From Prevotella sp. UBA6447 (GTDB taxonomy: Bacteria > Bacteroidota > Bacteroidia > Bacteroidales > Bacteroidaceae): DNA of 42,761 nt. The notes below the pieces were generated by a model. It saw nothing but the letters and a program-made list of their open reading frames with translations, was not told where the DNA came from and did no database searches. Below are positions 42,676 through 42,761 of the stretch, in pieces. Within the stretch, counting starts at the first letter, position 1. Each line of letters opens with the position of its first letter. The stretch spans positions 38,358 through 81,118 of the forward strand of contig DJOD01000037.1 of the NCBI GenBank assembly GCA_002437115.1. The letters run 5' to 3'. Position numbers and translations under genes: made by a program.

Positions 42676-42761
42676 GCCAACGGGCTATTTACAAACAAGA
42701 ATCTGTTGTTTTTTATCATTATTAACATTTCAACGCCCCGTCGTAACTATTCAGCGGTAGG

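Overview
The window is chromosomal DNA from a member of the Bacteroidales, most likely Prevotella or a close relative. Evidence for this: promoters have the Bacteroidetes form (TTTG near -33, TAnnTTTG near -7) rather than the sigma70 form; start codons lack strong Shine-Dalgarno sequences; the type IX secretion genes porU and porV are present; and three secreted proteins end in the short tail typical of Prevotella (pattern IRxGKKxxxK/R). Base composition looks even throughout. I see no prophage, transposase, CRISPR array or plasmid module.

Layout. 1-2.3 kb: aroQ and an O-methyltransferase on the minus strand, divergent from xerD. 2.3-10.3 kb: a small carbohydrate block holding a membrane-spanning propeller/AraC regulator, a small sigma factor, a four-copy 22-nt repeat array, an alginate-lyase-fold enzyme and a beta-helix glycosidase, closed by a 54-bp perfect palindrome. 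10.4-17.3 kb: secreted endonuclease I, thyX, a Fur-family regulator overlapping mutY, and metG. 17.5-19.4 kb: tRNA-Val(GAC), a GH43-like enzyme and the decayed end of a second GH43 gene. 19.4-25.2 kb: a Dna2-like nuclease-helicase with an O6-methylguanine methyltransferase, a guanine-deaminase-like protein, and an esterase fused to a degenerate HAD nucleotidase domain. 25.7-28.8 kb: M23/LysM peptidase and two glycosyltransferases. 28.8-29.4 kb: an intergenic region with a complete promoter-to-terminator unit for an unassigned RNA of about 190 nt. 29.4-37.5 kb: subtilase, fumarylacetoacetase-fold hydrolase, porU, porV and ispF on one strand. 37.6-40.8 kb: rplM-rpsI-rpsB-tsf with two structured leader regions. 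40.9-42.7 kb: an S41 protease.

How the parts connect. PorU (sortase) and PorV (shuttle) would export and anchor tailed proteins; three candidate cargo proteins lie in the window (the lyase, endonuclease I and the subtilase). The lyase and beta-helix enzyme form a two-gene operon, probably controlled by the neighbouring regulator, but no SusC/SusD pair is visible. The DNA-maintenance genes (xerD, mutY, ogt, dna2-like, thyX) are scattered and do not form one operon. The items that look least described are the small RNA unit, the 22-nt repeat array, the esterase/HAD fusion and the long structured rpsI-rpsB spacer. All functions are inferred by reading the sequence; no database search was run.
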